Assembly: GCA_963847965.1 (NCBI GenBank)
Contig: CAWKCG010000012.1
Span: forward strand, 62,001-126,000
Reading direction: 5' to 3'
Source of the DNA: Palsa-504 sp963847965
Lineage (GTDB): Bacteria; Actinomycetota; Actinomycetes; Streptosporangiales; Streptosporangiaceae
Length of the DNA stretch: 64,000 bases
This document shows, in pieces, positions 1 through 8,122 of this stretch. Within the stretch, counting starts at the first letter, position 1. The number at the start of each line of letters is the position of its first letter. The notes beneath the pieces are model-generated. The model saw nothing but the letters and a program-made list of their open reading frames with translations. It ran no database searches and was not told the origin of the DNA. A program made the position numbers and the translations under genes.

Positions 1-657
1 TACGGCGGGTACGTCGCGATCGGCTACAACTCGGCGACGGTCAAGACCCCGCCGACCACCTTCAAGTCCCTGCTCAACCCGATCTACAAGAACGAGATCG
101 CCATCAACGGCAACCCGACCCAGGCGAACGCGGCGTTCTCGGCCGTGTACGCGGCGGCGCTGGCCAACGGCGGCTCGCTCAACAACATCGCGCCCGGCAT
201 CGCCTTCTTCAAGCAGCTGCACTCCGAGGGCAACTTCGTGCCGGTCACGGCCAGCGCGGCGACCATGGAGAGCGGCCAGACGCCGATCATCATCTGGTGG
301 GACTACCTACTGGCGTCCGAGATCGGAACCAGCGTCAAGACCCTCAAGATCGTGATCCCGACGGACGGCGTGTACGCCTCCTACTACGACCAGGCCATCA
401 GCAAGTACGCCCCGGACCCGGCCGCGGCCAGGCTCTGGGAGGAGTACCTGTACTCCGCCACCGGCCAGAACCTCTGGCTCGAGGGAGAGGCCCGGCCGAT
501 CGAGCTGTCGACCCTCGTGTCCGACGGTACGGTCAATCAGGCGGCCCTGAAGGCCCTGCCGCCCGCTCCGGCCGGCACGGTCACCTTCCCCACCCAGGCG
601 CAAGCGGCGGCGGCGGAGAACGTCGTCGCGCAGCAATGGTCCAGCGTGATCGGTTAG
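1..657 (+). CDS. ABC importer substrate-binding protein, 3' part (AepX/PotD-like)
   Basis: The gene is open from the first base; its signal peptide and N-terminal lobe lie outside the window. The 218 visible residues match, block by block, the second half of the lipoprotein encoded at 8123-9244: YGGY, the A(I/V)NGNPT(Q/S)AN block, IAPG/IGPG, a WWDY/FDWDY block, PAAARLWEE(Y/F)LYS and NLWLEG.ARP. This is a periplasmic-binding-protein-2 fold of the iron/polyamine/2-aminoethylphosphonate class. It should be a lipid-anchored solute receptor feeding the permeases that start 4 bp downstream. The ligand is inferred from the nearby phosphonate genes, not from the sequence. Confidence 0.85.
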   Translation, partial: YGGYVAIGYNSATVKTPPTTFKSLLNPIYKNEIAINGNPTQANAAFSAVYAAALANGGSLNNIAPGIAFFKQLHSEGNFVPVTASAATMESGQTPIIIWWDYLLASEIGTSVKTLKIVIPTDGVYASYYDQAISKYAPDPAAARLWEEYLYSATGQNLWLEGEARPIELSTLVSDGTVNQAALKALPPAPAGTVTFPTQAQAAAAENVVAQQWSSVIG

Positions 658-660
658 CAA

Positions 661-1611
661 GTGGACCAGACTGTAGCGGCCCCGGGATCCCTCGAGGATC
701 CCGGGGCCCTCGGCTCAGGCCCGGCCGCATCCGGGCCGCCCGCGAGGCTAACCGCGCTGGGTGTCCTGCGCTGGCTGCGCCGGGTGGCCGGGGTCGTGCC
801 GTTCGGGGCCTACGTGACGCTCGGCTTGCTGTTGCCGATGGTCGCGGTCACGGTCGGGGCCTTCCAGAACAACAGCGGCGGCTTCACGCTGAGCAACGTC
901 AACACCGCCACCCACGGCATCTACCTGCACGGGTTCTGGCAGAGCATCATCTTGTCCGTGCTCGCCTCCATCCTGCCGGGGATCTTCGGGCTGGTGATCG
1001 CGTACGCGATCTTCACCGCCAAGCACGGGAACCTGCTGCGCCAGGTGACGATCACCGCCTCCGGCGTGTTCGCCAACTTCGGCGGCGTGCCGCTGGCCTT
1101 CTTGTTCATCGCCACCCTCGGCTCCGGCGGGCTCGCCACCCAGTGGCTCACCGACCTCGGGTTCAACCCGTACAACCACGGCTTCAGCCTGTACACGCTC
1201 GCCGGCGTCGTGGTGGTCTACATGTACTTCCAGATCCCGCTGATGGTGCTGATCATCCTGCCGGCCCTGGAGGGGCTGCGCCCGGCGTGGCGTGAGGCCG
1301 CGGAGAACGTGGGCGCGGGCAGCTGGCAGTACTGGCGCTACGTAGGCGGCCCGGTGCTGCTGCCCTCGTTCCTCGGCTGCCTGCTGCTCCTGTTCGGCAG
1401 CGGGTTGTCCGCCTACGCGACCGCCGAAGCCCTGACCAACGGGGCCATCCCCCTGACCTCCATCCAGATCGGGTCGTTCCTGAACGGGAACGTCATCGCC
1501 GGCCAGGAGAACGTCGGCAAGGCGCTCGGCCTGGGGATGGTCGTCATCATCGCGATCGCGATGGTCATCTACGTCGCGCTCCAGCGGAGGGCCGCTAAAT
1601 GGCTGCGATAG
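661..1611 (+). CDS. ABC importer permease, first subunit
   Basis: GTG start 4 bp after the receptor stop. The 316-residue protein has about six hydrophobic helices and the inner-membrane permease EAA signature (WREAAENVGAGSWQYWRYV, roughly residues 213-231), the docking loop for the ATPase. It closely resembles the permease at 7247-8113: both keep QIPLMVL, WREA(A/S)E.(V/L)G, the QYWRYVGGP.LLP block and a C-terminal RRAA(K/R)WLR. Its 3' end overlaps the next permease by 13 bp, so the two are probably translationally coupled. Family: PotB/PhnU-like. Confidence 0.9.
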   Translation: MDQTVAAPGSLEDPGALGSGPAASGPPARLTALGVLRWLRRVAGVVPFGAYVTLGLLLPMVAVTVGAFQNNSGGFTLSNVNTATHGIYLHGFWQSIILSVLASILPGIFGLVIAYAIFTAKHGNLLRQVTITASGVFANFGGVPLAFLFIATLGSGGLATQWLTDLGFNPYNHGFSLYTLAGVVVVYMYFQIPLMVLIILPALEGLRPAWREAAENVGAGSWQYWRYVGGPVLLPSFLGCLLLLFGSGLSAYATAEALTNGAIPLTSIQIGSFLNGNVIAGQENVGKALGLGMVVIIAIAMVIYVALQRRAAKWLR

Positions 1612-2477
1612 CTCGCCGAGGGGGTCTGGGGGGCCAGGGGGGTTCGGGGGGACGGGCAGTCCCACCGAGATCGGGGGGATCCCGGGGGGTCGTCCCCCCG
1701 GGGCTAGCACTGCGCTGGGTGGTCCTCCTCCTCGCCGCCGCGTACTTCCTCATCCCGCTGTGGTCCGCGCTGCGGTTCGCCGGGATCAGCGCCTTCGGTT
1801 CGGTGATCGGCTTCGCCGGCTTCGCGTCGTCGCTGTGGCTGTCGGTCAAGCTCGCGATCATCACCACCCTGATCACGATCGCGCTCATGCTGCCGACGGC
1901 CGTCTACGTCCACCTGCGGCTGCCGAAGGTCCGGCGGCTCCTCGAGGGGATCACGATCTTGCCGATCGTCATCCCGCCGGTAGTGCTGATCGTGGGCGTG
2001 CTCGCTATCGCGCCCGGCTTCCTCAAGAGCTCGGACCTGCTGCTCGCGCTGGAGTACGTGATACTGGCCATGCCATTCGCCTACCGCTCCCTCGACGCCG
2101 GGCTGCGCGCGCTGGACCTGAAGACGATCGTCGAGGCGTCCAACTCGCTCGGCGGGGGCTGGATCACGACGCTGTGGCGGGTACTCCTGCCGAACCTGCG
2201 CACCGCGATGCTGTCGGCCGTCGTGCTGACCGTGGCTCTGGTGCTCGGCGAGTACACGATGGCCAGCCTGGACCTGTACCAGACCTTCCCGGTCTGGATC
2301 TACGTCAACAGCCAGACCAGCGGCCAGGTCTCGGTCGCGGCCTCGCTGCTCGCGCTGTTCGTCACCTGGCTCTTCCTGATGCTCATCGCCGTGATCGGAA
2401 CCCGGCAGTCGCGGAAGACCGGCGGCGGCCAGGTCACGTTGTTTGCCGTTGCACGCCAAGAAACGCGGGGTAACTGA
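1599..2477 (+). CDS. ABC importer permease, second subunit
   Basis: ATG inside the 3' end of the previous permease (13-bp overlap, the same architecture as the 7259/7247 junction). 292 residues with about six membrane helices and an EAA loop around VEASNSLGGGWITTLWRVLLP. Family: PotC/PhnV-like. Odd feature: residues about 6-37 are a Gly/Pro/Arg-rich cytosolic tail encoded by a G-run repeat (1615-1710), absent from the paralogue at 6390-7259. Its DNA recurs in a different reading frame inside a TetR gene at 30 kb. The tail is therefore an inserted DNA element rather than an ancestral domain. The 3' end shares one base with the ATPase start. Confidence 0.9.
   Translation: MAAIARRGGLGGQGGSGGRAVPPRSGGSRGVVPPGLALRWVVLLLAAAYFLIPLWSALRFAGISAFGSVIGFAGFASSLWLSVKLAIITTLITIALMLPTAVYVHLRLPKVRRLLEGITILPIVIPPVVLIVGVLAIAPGFLKSSDLLLALEYVILAMPFAYRSLDAGLRALDLKTIVEASNSLGGGWITTLWRVLLPNLRTAMLSAVVLTVALVLGEYTMASLDLYQTFPVWIYVNSQTSGQVSVAASLLALFVTWLFLMLIAVIGTRQSRKTGGGQVTLFAVARQETRGN
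1615..1710 (+). repeat. G-rich palindromic repeat, copy 1, inside a permease gene
   Basis: Bounded by GCCGAGGGGGTCTGGGGGG (1615-1633) at the left and an identical 33-nt block (1671-1703) at the right; both recur at 30370-30388 and 30407-30439. The right block contains a hairpin CCGGGGGG-TCGT-CCCCCCGG. The central 37 nt differ from copy 2 (18 nt). Here it encodes a low-complexity N-terminal tail without breaking the frame. Confidence 0.75.
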
Positions 2478-3628
2478 TGACCGCCAACACCGCCGGTGAC
2501 ACCGCCGCGGCCGACAGCATCCGGGAGACGTCCAGATCCGGGGCCCACGGGACGAGCGTGCTGCTGCAGAACCTGAGCCGCGCGTTCGGGGCCACCAAGG
2601 CGCTGGACGGGCTGTCGATCGAGATCGCCCCCGGGGAACTCGTCGCGCTGCTCGGCCCCTCGGGCTGCGGCAAGACCACCGCCCTGCGCATCGTGGCCGG
2701 CTTCGACACCGCGGACACCGGGACCGTCCTGGTCGACGGCAAGGACATCTCGGGCGTGCCCGCCGCGCGGCGCGACATGGGGATGGTGTTCCAGAGCTAC
2801 AGCCTGTTCCCGAACATGAACGCACTCGACAACGTGGGATTCGGGCTGCGCATGCGCAAGTTGAACGCCGGAGACAGGCGCAGGCGCGCAGGCGAGCTGC
2901 TGGATATGGTCGGCCTAGCCCCGCAGGCCAGGCAGTACCCGCACCAGTTGTCCGGCGGGCAGCAGCAGCGTGTGGCGTTGGCCCGCGCGCTGGCCATCGA
3001 GCCCCGGGTCCTGCTGCTTGACGAGCCGCTGTCCGCGCTAGACGCCAAGGTGCGCCTGCAGTTGCGCGAGCAGATCCGCACGCTGCAGCAGCGGCTCGGT
3101 ACCACCACCCTGTTCGTTACCCACGATCAGGAGGAAGCGCTCTCGATGGCCGACCGGGTGGGGGTCATGAGGCACGGCAAACTTGAGCAGATCGCGTCGC
3201 CTGATGAACTCTACGAGCGCCCGGCCACTGCGTTCGTAGCCGAGTTCGTCGGCGTCATGAACCGGATTCCCGGTGAGCTCACCGGTGACGGGATGGTCGC
3301 CGTGCTCGGCGGCCGGGTGCCAGTCCAGCGGGACAGCGGGGACGACGCCCTCGGGGAACATGCTTCTGTCGACGTGCTCGTGCGGCCGGAAGGGCTGACG
3401 ATGCAGGTGGTGCAGAACGGAAACGGGATCGTGACCACCAGGACCTTCCTCGGCTCGGTAACCCGGATTGGCGTCCTGCTGTCCGGCGACGTCACGGTGC
3501 AGATCGACAAGCCGAGTTCGCAGGCTGCCGCCCTGGCCCCGGGCACGTCGGTCGCGGTGAGCCTGCCCGCGGACCCGGTACTCATAGCGCCCAGGCCCGT
3601 AGGGTCTACCCGCCGGACAGGGTCTTGA
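2477..3628 (+). CDS. ABC importer ATP-binding protein (PotA/PhnT type)
   Basis: ATG overlaps the permease TGA by one base. 383 residues: Walker A GPSGCGKTT (about residue 57), Q-loop MVFQSYSLFP, signature LSGGQQQRVALARAL, Walker B LLLDEPLSALD, H-loop FVTHDQEEAL, then a C-terminal TOBE regulatory domain (about 250-375). It drives uptake through the two upstream permeases. It is paralogous to the ATPase at 5258-6379 but diverges in the TOBE region, so ligand or regulation may differ. The last 23 bp overlap, tail to tail, the metallophosphoesterase on the other strand. Confidence 0.93.
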   Translation: MTANTAGDTAAADSIRETSRSGAHGTSVLLQNLSRAFGATKALDGLSIEIAPGELVALLGPSGCGKTTALRIVAGFDTADTGTVLVDGKDISGVPAARRDMGMVFQSYSLFPNMNALDNVGFGLRMRKLNAGDRRRRAGELLDMVGLAPQARQYPHQLSGGQQQRVALARALAIEPRVLLLDEPLSALDAKVRLQLREQIRTLQQRLGTTTLFVTHDQEEALSMADRVGVMRHGKLEQIASPDELYERPATAFVAEFVGVMNRIPGELTGDGMVAVLGGRVPVQRDSGDDALGEHASVDVLVRPEGLTMQVVQNGNGIVTTRTFLGSVTRIGVLLSGDVTVQIDKPSSQAAALAPGTSVAVSLPADPVLIAPRPVGSTRRTGS

Positions 3629-5261
3629 GCGGGAAGGGCGGGACGACGCGCAATTCGACGTTCCTGTCGCCGGCGGTGCCCGCCAGGGCCGAGACGGGCC
3701 AGGGGACGTTGGCGGCGAGTTCACGATGCAGCGCGGCCAGGTCGTCCACCGTCTCCAGCGACGCGGGCGCGACCGGGGTGTCGTGGTCGACCATCGTGGT
3801 CACGATGGACAGGTACTCACCGTGATCAAGGATTTCGACCACCCGGGTCTGGCACGGCCAGTCCACCACGGCGCAGGTGGTGACCTCCCAGAACCCGCGC
3901 GACGGGTCGGCGGGGTTGCGGCGTGGGTGAACCGTGTTGGTGTGCGTATGACCATTCAGCCACAGGACGACGTTGGGGAATCGATGCAGCAGGGCGAGGA
4001 GATCGGCGGCACCCAGCATCGGCTCGCCGCCCGGATCCGCGTGAGCAAGGCAGGTGTTGTTCAGGGTGCCGGTCCCGTGGTGCGAGAGCAGGATCACGAG
4101 CCGGTCGTCGCGGCCGGTCCGGATATCGCTTCCGTCGGGTCCGCGGTAGGCAGAGTGCACCTCGCCGAGCCGGGCTTCCAGCCACCGGGCCTGCTCCCGG
4201 TCGAGGCAGCCGGCCGCGCCGCCGGCGAGGCAGTTGGTGTCGAGGGTGATGAACCGTGCTACCGGAGTGTCGTAGACGTAGTACGCGGTACCGTCCAGCC
4301 GGTTACGCTCGGTGAAACCGTGCCCGAACGGCCGCGAGCCAGTACGGAGGTGAGCGTCGACAAAGTCCCGCCTGCTGACCGGCTTGCGGAACGGATCCGG
4401 CGTGACCTGCCTGGACGGGCCGGCCATGAACGCCTCGGGGTGCTCGGCGAAGAGCTCGAGCGCTGTGTCGTGGTCGAAGTTGTCCGGTAGCCCGGTCGGC
4501 TTCCAGCTCCCGGTGAGCGCGGCGGCCAGGCCCGGGGTCTGGGTGCCTACGCCCTGGTTCAGTGCCTCGTGATTGCCGAAGCAGGCCAGCCAGGGGACGC
4601 CCAGGCCGGTAGCGTGGAACTCGCGCAGCGCGTACCGGAGCAGCCCCGGATGATGCGGGTAGCCGAATTCGCGCCGGAACAGGTCCAGGCCGTCAGGACC
4701 AGGTCCATCGGGCCTCCAGTAGATATCGCCCGGCCAGTCCGGCGACTGCACGCCCTCGTAATCCGGCCCGCCGGAATCCAGACTCACCGGTCCGCCCTCG
4801 AACAGCGCCAGGAACGCCTGTAGCTCGTTCCACTGTGCATTGTCGATCGCATCGCCCGTGGTCACGGCCAGCTGCAACGGCCGACCGGTAGCCGGGCCGC
4901 GCACCGTATTGAGCGTGCGCAGGGTGGAGTCGACCGCGTGCACCGTGACCGCCTCCTGGGGGCGTTGCACGGGTACGATCGCGGCGTACCTAGGGTCGGC
5001 GAAATACGCGTTGAGGAACTCGAACCGCGTGGGCGATTGAACGTCAGCGAGCTGTAGATCGGTGATGTGAACCAGGCAGAGCAGCGCGCGGCCGCGACCT
5101 GGCGTGGCATCCGGTCCGGCTGCCCCGAAGTCGTCGCGGATCGAATGCGGCTCACCAGGGCAGATTTCGACGGCCCGGTAGGAGTCCGAGGATCCGGTGC
5201 GGATGACCGCGCCGAGATGGAGCCGGCGATGCGTGGTCAGCGGTGGATGCGCGCCGCTCAC
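3606..5261 (-). CDS. Metallophosphoesterase (calcineurin-like, TIGR03767-like)
   Basis: 551 residues with the five binuclear-metal motifs in order: HITDLQL (D in motif I), TTGDAIDN (GD), CFGNHEALN (GNHE), LLSHHGTG (H) and LNGHTHTN (GHTH). The length and the ITDLQLADVQSP opening fit the long actinobacterial TIGR03767-type phosphoesterases. No obvious signal peptide. GTG start overlaps the stop of the upstream ATPase gene as GTGA, so it is the fifth gene of the importer operon. That suggests it hydrolyses an imported phosphate ester or a product of the phosphonate pathway; the substrate is inference. Confidence 0.85.
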   Translation of the reverse strand: MSGAHPPLTTHRRLHLGAVIRTGSSDSYRAVEICPGEPHSIRDDFGAAGPDATPGRGRALLCLVHITDLQLADVQSPTRFEFLNAYFADPRYAAIVPVQRPQEAVTVHAVDSTLRTLNTVRGPATGRPLQLAVTTGDAIDNAQWNELQAFLALFEGGPVSLDSGGPDYEGVQSPDWPGDIYWRPDGPGPDGLDLFRREFGYPHHPGLLRYALREFHATGLGVPWLACFGNHEALNQGVGTQTPGLAAALTGSWKPTGLPDNFDHDTALELFAEHPEAFMAGPSRQVTPDPFRKPVSRRDFVDAHLRTGSRPFGHGFTERNRLDGTAYYVYDTPVARFITLDTNCLAGGAAGCLDREQARWLEARLGEVHSAYRGPDGSDIRTGRDDRLVILLSHHGTGTLNNTCLAHADPGGEPMLGAADLLALLHRFPNVVLWLNGHTHTNTVHPRRNPADPSRGFWEVTTCAVVDWPCQTRVVEILDHGEYLSIVTTMVDHDTPVAPASLETVDDLAALHRELAANVPWPVSALAGTAGDRNVELRVVPPFPLKTLSGG

Positions 5262-6379
5262 TCTTCTTCCTCGGCCACCGCACCGTCAGATGAGCTGCTG
5301 GACACGAGCACGGGGTCGGGACGAATCGTGAGCGCGACCTGGCTGCCTGCCGGCAGCGCGGTCGCATCCGAGGTCTGCAGCTGGGCCATGATCGTGGTGT
5401 CGCCAAGGTCGACCGTGACGCGGCTGGTCGCGCCGAGGAAGGTAACGGCGATCACGGTCCCGACCAGCGGGCCAGACTCCGCCGAGGTGTGCGAGGCCAG
5501 CGTCACCGCCTCCGGCCGCACGAGCGCCACCACCTGGCCGTCGGGCACGCCGGATTCCATGAGCGGCAGGGTGCAGCCGCGGACGGTGACCTGCCCGCCC
5601 GAGACCTCGCCGGACAGCCGGTTGGTGAGGCCGACGAACTCCGCCACGAACGACGTCGCCGGGCGCGAGTAGACCTCAGTGGGCGGCGCGAGCTGCTCGA
5701 TGCGGCCCTCCTTCATGACCCCGACCCGGTCCGCGATGGCCAGCGCCTCCTCCTGGTCATGGGTGACGAACAACGTGGTGATGCCCACCTCGAGCTGGAT
5801 CCGGCGGATCTGGTCGCGCAGCTGCGCCCGCACCTTGGCGTCGAGCGCCGAGAGCGGCTCGTCGAGGAGCAGCACCTGCGGCTCGATGGCCAGCGCGCGG
5901 GCCAGCGCGACACGCTGCTGCTGACCGCCGGAGATCTGGTTCGGATACCTGTCCGCCTGCGTGGACAGCCCGACCAGCTCCAGCATCTCCAGCGCGCGCT
6001 TGTCTCGCTGGGCGGCGGCGATCCGGCGCAGCCGCAGCCCGAAGGCCACGTTCTGCCGCACGGTCATATGCGGGAACAGCGAGTAGGCCTGAAACACCAT
6101 GCCCATGTCACGCTTGCTGGCCGGCAGCCGGGTGATGTCCTTGCCGCCGACGATGATGTGGCCGGTGTCGGTGTCCTCCAGCCCGGCGACCAGGCGCAGC
6201 GTGGTGGTCTTGCCGCAGCCCGAGGGGCCGAGCAGCGCGACCAGCTCGCCGGACTGCACGGTCAGGTCAAGGTGGTCGAGCGCGACCACGGGGCCGTAGC
6301 GTCGGCTCAGGCCCTCCATCCGCACTTCGACGGCGGTCCTGGCCGCGCCGTTCCCGGTTCTGGTCATCGGTGAAGTCAC
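5258..6379 (-). CDS. ABC importer ATP-binding protein (second system)
   Basis: Walker A GPSGCGKTT, signature ISGGQQQRVALARAL, Walker B LLLDEPLSALD, H-loop FVTHDQEEAL, then a TOBE domain. The C-terminus is acidic (VAEEEE). I chose the GTG at 6379 because GAGG lies 8 nt upstream; an ATG at 6367 is the alternative, and an open frame to 6424 would overlap the permease by 35 bp. It partners the permeases at 6390-8113. Close paralogue of 2477-3628, which supports duplication of the whole four-gene importer. Overlaps the phosphoesterase start by 4 bp. Confidence 0.93.
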   Translation of the reverse strand: MTSPMTRTGNGAARTAVEVRMEGLSRRYGPVVALDHLDLTVQSGELVALLGPSGCGKTTTLRLVAGLEDTDTGHIIVGGKDITRLPASKRDMGMVFQAYSLFPHMTVRQNVAFGLRLRRIAAAQRDKRALEMLELVGLSTQADRYPNQISGGQQQRVALARALAIEPQVLLLDEPLSALDAKVRAQLRDQIRRIQLEVGITTLFVTHDQEEALAIADRVGVMKEGRIEQLAPPTEVYSRPATSFVAEFVGLTNRLSGEVSGGQVTVRGCTLPLMESGVPDGQVVALVRPEAVTLASHTSAESGPLVGTVIAVTFLGATSRVTVDLGDTTIMAQLQTSDATALPAGSQVALTIRPDPVLVSSSSSDGAVAEEEE

Positions 6380-6389
6380 GGGCGGTACC

Positions 6390-7259
6390 TCATCCCCGGA
6401 TGCCGCGGCGCAGGCGGCCGGCAAAGGAAAGGATCAACAGCAGGACGAAGGCGAACAGCAGCGCGGCGAACGACGTGGAGAAGATCACCCCGGCGTTCGG
6501 CGTGTTCCTGCTGATGGAATACAGCTCGACCTGCAGGTTGACGTAAAGGAGGAAGAACGCGATGGTGAACTCGCCGAGCACCAGGGCACAGGTCAGTATC
6601 AGTGCGTTCAGGATCGCGTTCCACATGTTCGGCACGATCACCCGGACGATCACGCTGAACCAGCTCGCTCCGAGGCTGCGCGCGGCCTCAGACAAAGTGG
6701 TGGCGTCGAGTGAGTTCAGGCCGGCGGCCAGCGCCCGGTAGGCGTACGGCAGGGCCAGGATCACGTAGACCCAGAACAGCATCAGCGCCGACAGGCTGAG
6801 GTGCGCGATCTTGTTGTAGATCGGGCCGAGCCCGACCACGAGCACGATCGCGGGGATCGTCAGCGGCAGCAGGCAGAGGAACTCCATGGCGCGCGCCAGC
6901 CACCGCACCCGCAGCCGGATCCAGATCATGGTCGGCACCACCAGCACCAGCATGACCGCGCTGGTGATGACGGCCAGCTCGAGGGTGATCTCGACCGCGC
7001 TGATCAGCGGGGGAATCCCCTCGTTCGAGGTGTAGGAGGCGATCTGCCGCCAGGCCGTGAATGACCAGCTGCCGAGCCTGGCCCCCTCCAGCGACCACCG
7101 GGCAAGCCCCCACATCGGCAGCAGGAAGAACAGCCCGAACACGGTGAAAACCACGTAACGGAACAGGTTCAGCCGCCTGCGGCGACGGGCCTGCATGCCG
7201 GCCTGGCGCTTTACCGGCGGCGCCAGGGGCGTCTCGCCGACCGAGGTTATCGCAGCCAT
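6390..7259 (-). CDS. ABC importer permease, second subunit (second system)
   Basis: 289 residues, about six membrane helices, EAA loop LSEAARSLGASWFSVIVRVIVP. Start MAAI overlaps the upstream permease by 13 bp, exactly as in the first importer, so both operons come from a common arrangement. The short basic N-terminus (KRQAGMQARRRRR) lacks the Gly-rich insert of its paralogue at 1599. PotC/PhnV-like. Confidence 0.9.
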   Translation of the reverse strand: MAAITSVGETPLAPPVKRQAGMQARRRRRLNLFRYVVFTVFGLFFLLPMWGLARWSLEGARLGSWSFTAWRQIASYTSNEGIPPLISAVEITLELAVITSAVMLVLVVPTMIWIRLRVRWLARAMEFLCLLPLTIPAIVLVVGLGPIYNKIAHLSLSALMLFWVYVILALPYAYRALAAGLNSLDATTLSEAARSLGASWFSVIVRVIVPNMWNAILNALILTCALVLGEFTIAFFLLYVNLQVELYSISRNTPNAGVIFSTSFAALLFAFVLLLILSFAGRLRRGIRG

Positions 7260-8113
7260 CGCGCCGCCCGCCGCTGCAGCAACGCGTATCCCGTCATGAC
7301 GATGGCCACCAGGACCACCATGCCGAGCGCCAGGGCATCGGCGTAGTTGATGTTGGCCAGGCCCACCTCGCTGGACATCGAGGTGTAGATCTGTTGCGGG
7401 ACCGTATAGGGGATCGCGTCCTCCCAGGCCTGGAGAGTGGCGAAGGCCGAGAGGGCGTTGGCGAACAGCAGCAGCAGCGCGCCGAGGAAGGCTGGAAGCA
7501 GCAGCGGGCCGCCGACGTACCGCCAGTATTGCCAGGCGGACGAACCCAGGCTCTCCGACGCCTCACGCCACTGGACCCTCAGCCCGTCGATCGCGGGCAG
7601 GAAGACCAGCACCATCAGCGGGATCTGGAAGTACGCGTAGATCACCGTGATGCCCCACGGGAAGCTGTAGTACCAGCTGGCGTGGAACAGCAGGCCGGCC
7701 GGGCCGATGAGCACCAGGAAGGCGAACGCCAGCGTGACCCCGCCGAACTGGGCGAGGACGCCCGAGCCGGACAGGTAGAGCCTGCGGATCACGCCATCGG
7801 GGTTCCCCGACGCTATGGCGTAGGCCAGGATCGCGCCGCCCACGGCCCCGACCAGCGCCGAGATCAGCGACAGCTTGAACGAGCCGATGAAGAATCCGCG
7901 CACCTGCGCGTTGCCGAGCGCGGTGAGGCCGGACAGGGTGAACTTGCCCGTCGGGTTCTTGAACGCGTCCCACACCACGATCCCGGTCGGCAGCAGGAGG
8001 AAGACCCCGACGTAGCCGAAGAACGGGACGGTGCCGACCCAGGCGGGAACCGACGGCCGGCGTCCGGCCCACGAGGGCCGGACGCCGGTCCGTGTTGTGC
8101 TAGCAACGGCCAC
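7247..8113 (-). CDS. ABC importer permease, first subunit (second system)
   Basis: GTG start with a GAGGG ribosome-binding site 5 nt upstream, 9 bp after the receptor gene. 288 residues, about six helices, EAA loop WREASESLGSSAWQYWRYV, C-terminal RRAARWLR. Nearest relative in the window is 661-1611. PotB/PhnU-like inner-membrane subunit. Confidence 0.9.
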   Translation of the reverse strand: MAVASTTRTGVRPSWAGRRPSVPAWVGTVPFFGYVGVFLLLPTGIVVWDAFKNPTGKFTLSGLTALGNAQVRGFFIGSFKLSLISALVGAVGGAILAYAIASGNPDGVIRRLYLSGSGVLAQFGGVTLAFAFLVLIGPAGLLFHASWYYSFPWGITVIYAYFQIPLMVLVFLPAIDGLRVQWREASESLGSSAWQYWRYVGGPLLLPAFLGALLLLFANALSAFATLQAWEDAIPYTVPQQIYTSMSSEVGLANINYADALALGMVVLVAIVMTGYALLQRRAARWLR

Positions 8114-8122
8114 GTGCCCTCG

